A DNA stretch of 5,486 nt from CAVPEW01 sp050247895 (GTDB lineage: Bacteria; Actinomycetota; Acidimicrobiia; Acidimicrobiales; VFJN01), in assembly GCA_050247895.1 (NCBI GenBank), contig JBFWTJ010000252.1, positions 1-5,486 of the forward strand, written 5' to 3'. Shown one piece after another: positions 4,618 through 5,486 of the stretch. The position numbers and the translations under genes are program-made. Each line of letters starts with the position of its first letter. Within the stretch, counting starts at the first letter, position 1. Below the pieces are notes generated by a model. That model saw nothing but the letters and a program-made list of their open reading frames with translations, did not search any database and was not told where the DNA came from.

Positions 4618-5486
4618 ATGGGACACGACCACGACGACCTCGGCGAGCACGACCACCGCGACGACAGGGACGGCGGCGGCCGCGAGGGCCACGCGCACGG
4701 GCACAGCCACGTGAGCCTGGGTGCCGGGGCCCGGCACAAGGGCCGGCTCGTGGCCGCCCTGGGCGTGCTGGCCGTGTTCCTCGTCGTCGAGGTCGTCGCC
4801 GGCCTCGCCGGGCGGTCCCTGGCCCTGCTGTCCGACGCCGGCCACATGGCCACCGACGTGCTCGGCATCGGCATGGCCCTGGCCGCCATCCAGCTCGCGG
4901 CGCGGGGCCGCGAGCGCCGGCACCGCACGTTCGGCCTCTACCGGCTGGAGATCCTCGCCGCCCTGGCCAACGCCGTGCTGCTGCTCGGCGTCGCCGGCTA
5001 CGTGGTCGTCGAGGCCGTGTCCCGCCTCGACGATGGGCCCGAGGTGCGCAGCGGCCTGGTCCTGGTCGTCGCGGTGGCCGGCCTGGCCGCGAACCTCGTC
5101 GCCTTCGGCCTGCTGCGCTCGGGGGCCAGGGAGAGCCTCAACGTCGAGGGCGCCTACCTGGAGGTGGTGGCCGACACCCTGGGCTCGATCGGGGTCATCG
5201 TCGCCGCGGTGGTCATCGAGATCACCGGCTGGCGCTGGGTCGACCCCGTGGTCGGCGTCGGGATCGGCCTGTTCATCCTGCCCCGGACCTTCCGCCTCGG
5301 GGCGCACGCCCTGCGGATCTTGGTCCAGGCCGCGCCGCCCGGGGTCGACCTGGACGCCATCGAATCGGACCTGGAGGCTCTCGACGGGGTCGGGGTCGTC
5401 CACGACCTCCACGTCTGGACGCAGACCACGGTCATGGAGGTGGCGTCGGCCCACGGCAAGGTGGCGGCCGGGGGCGACGCCCACCG
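4618..5486 (+). CDS. Cation diffusion facilitator family transporter (ZitB/CzcD-like), 3' end outside window
   Basis: The frame is open from ATG 4618 to the window edge (289 codons plus two bases); family members usually have about 300-330 residues, so only a short C-terminal part is missing. The product should be an inner-membrane proton-coupled exporter of Zn2+ or related divalent ions. The N-terminus is His/Asp-rich, with eight His in residues 3-31. Six membrane helices lie at about 43-63, 68-95, 112-133, 145-167, 181-203 and 208-222. Helix 2 carries SDAGHMATD (His76, Asp80) and helix 5 carries YLEVVADTLGS (Glu182, Asp186), together the transport site. FGLYRLEILAALAN before helix 3 is typical of the ZitB branch. 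The cytoplasmic C-terminal domain starts near 235 and has VHDLHVWT at 261-268. Helix 5 has Glu where ZitB and YiiP have His. Fifty-six bases separate it from the gamma-lyase gene, and a possible promoter lies between. Confidence 0.94.
   Translation, partial: MGHDHDDLGEHDHRDDRDGGGREGHAHGHSHVSLGAGARHKGRLVAALGVLAVFLVVEVVAGLAGRSLALLSDAGHMATDVLGIGMALAAIQLAARGRERRHRTFGLYRLEILAALANAVLLLGVAGYVVVEAVSRLDDGPEVRSGLVLVVAVAGLAANLVAFGLLRSGARESLNVEGAYLEVVADTLGSIGVIVAAVVIEITGWRWVDPVVGVGIGLFILPRTFRLGAHALRILVQAAPPGVDLDAIESDLEALDGVGVVHDLHVWTQTTVMEVASAHGKVAAGGDAH

Noticed and set aside
4606..5484. A 292-codon open frame on the - strand across the metal exporter
   Set aside because: The + strand reads a complete six-helix transporter with its metal motifs. 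The antisense product is Asp/Gly/His/Val low-complexity sequence.

Overview
The window is very GC-rich (roughly three quarters G+C, with G or C at almost every third codon position). It carries five closely packed genes, all on the + strand. Base composition, GTG starts and a cystathionine beta-synthase closely resembling the mycobacterial enzyme point to an actinobacterium. The TAGnGT-type boxes just upstream of start codons would fit a deep-branching lineage such as Acidimicrobiia. That placement is inferred, because there is no rRNA or marker gene here.

Layout: (1) 24-290, a small DUF2277-family protein with no ribosome binding site and a -10-like TAGCGT box at a distance that suggests a leaderless or nearly leaderless mRNA. 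(2) 308-1978, a CocE/NonD (X-Pro dipeptidyl-peptidase S15-like) alpha/beta hydrolase with a complete Ser-Asp-His triad, starting at GTG 17 bases after the first gene. (3) 2025-3422, a PLP-dependent cystathionine beta-synthase with a C-terminal pair of regulatory CBS domains. (4) 3419-4561, a cystathionine gamma-lyase/gamma-synthase family enzyme that overlaps the previous gene by four bases (GTGA), with its Shine-Dalgarno sequence inside the preceding gene. (5) 4618 to the window end, a ZitB/CzcD-like cation diffusion facilitator with a His-rich N-terminus, cut off by the window edge.

Genes 3 and 4 form a translationally coupled reverse transsulfuration pair: homocysteine plus serine gives cystathionine, which is then cleaved to cysteine, 2-oxobutyrate and ammonia. 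The CBS-domain tail offers a place for adenosyl-ligand (probably S-adenosylmethionine) control. The DUF2277 and hydrolase genes are probably co-transcribed, but no functional link between them can be read from the sequence. The metal exporter appears to start a separate transcription unit.

No tRNA, rRNA, CRISPR array, mobile element or long repeat was seen, and no gap between genes exceeds 60 bases. I found no convincing new biological system. The points most worth a second look are the repeated TAGnGT boxes, the Glu in place of His in the transport-site motif of the metal exporter, and the uncharacterised DUF2277 gene beside the hydrolase.
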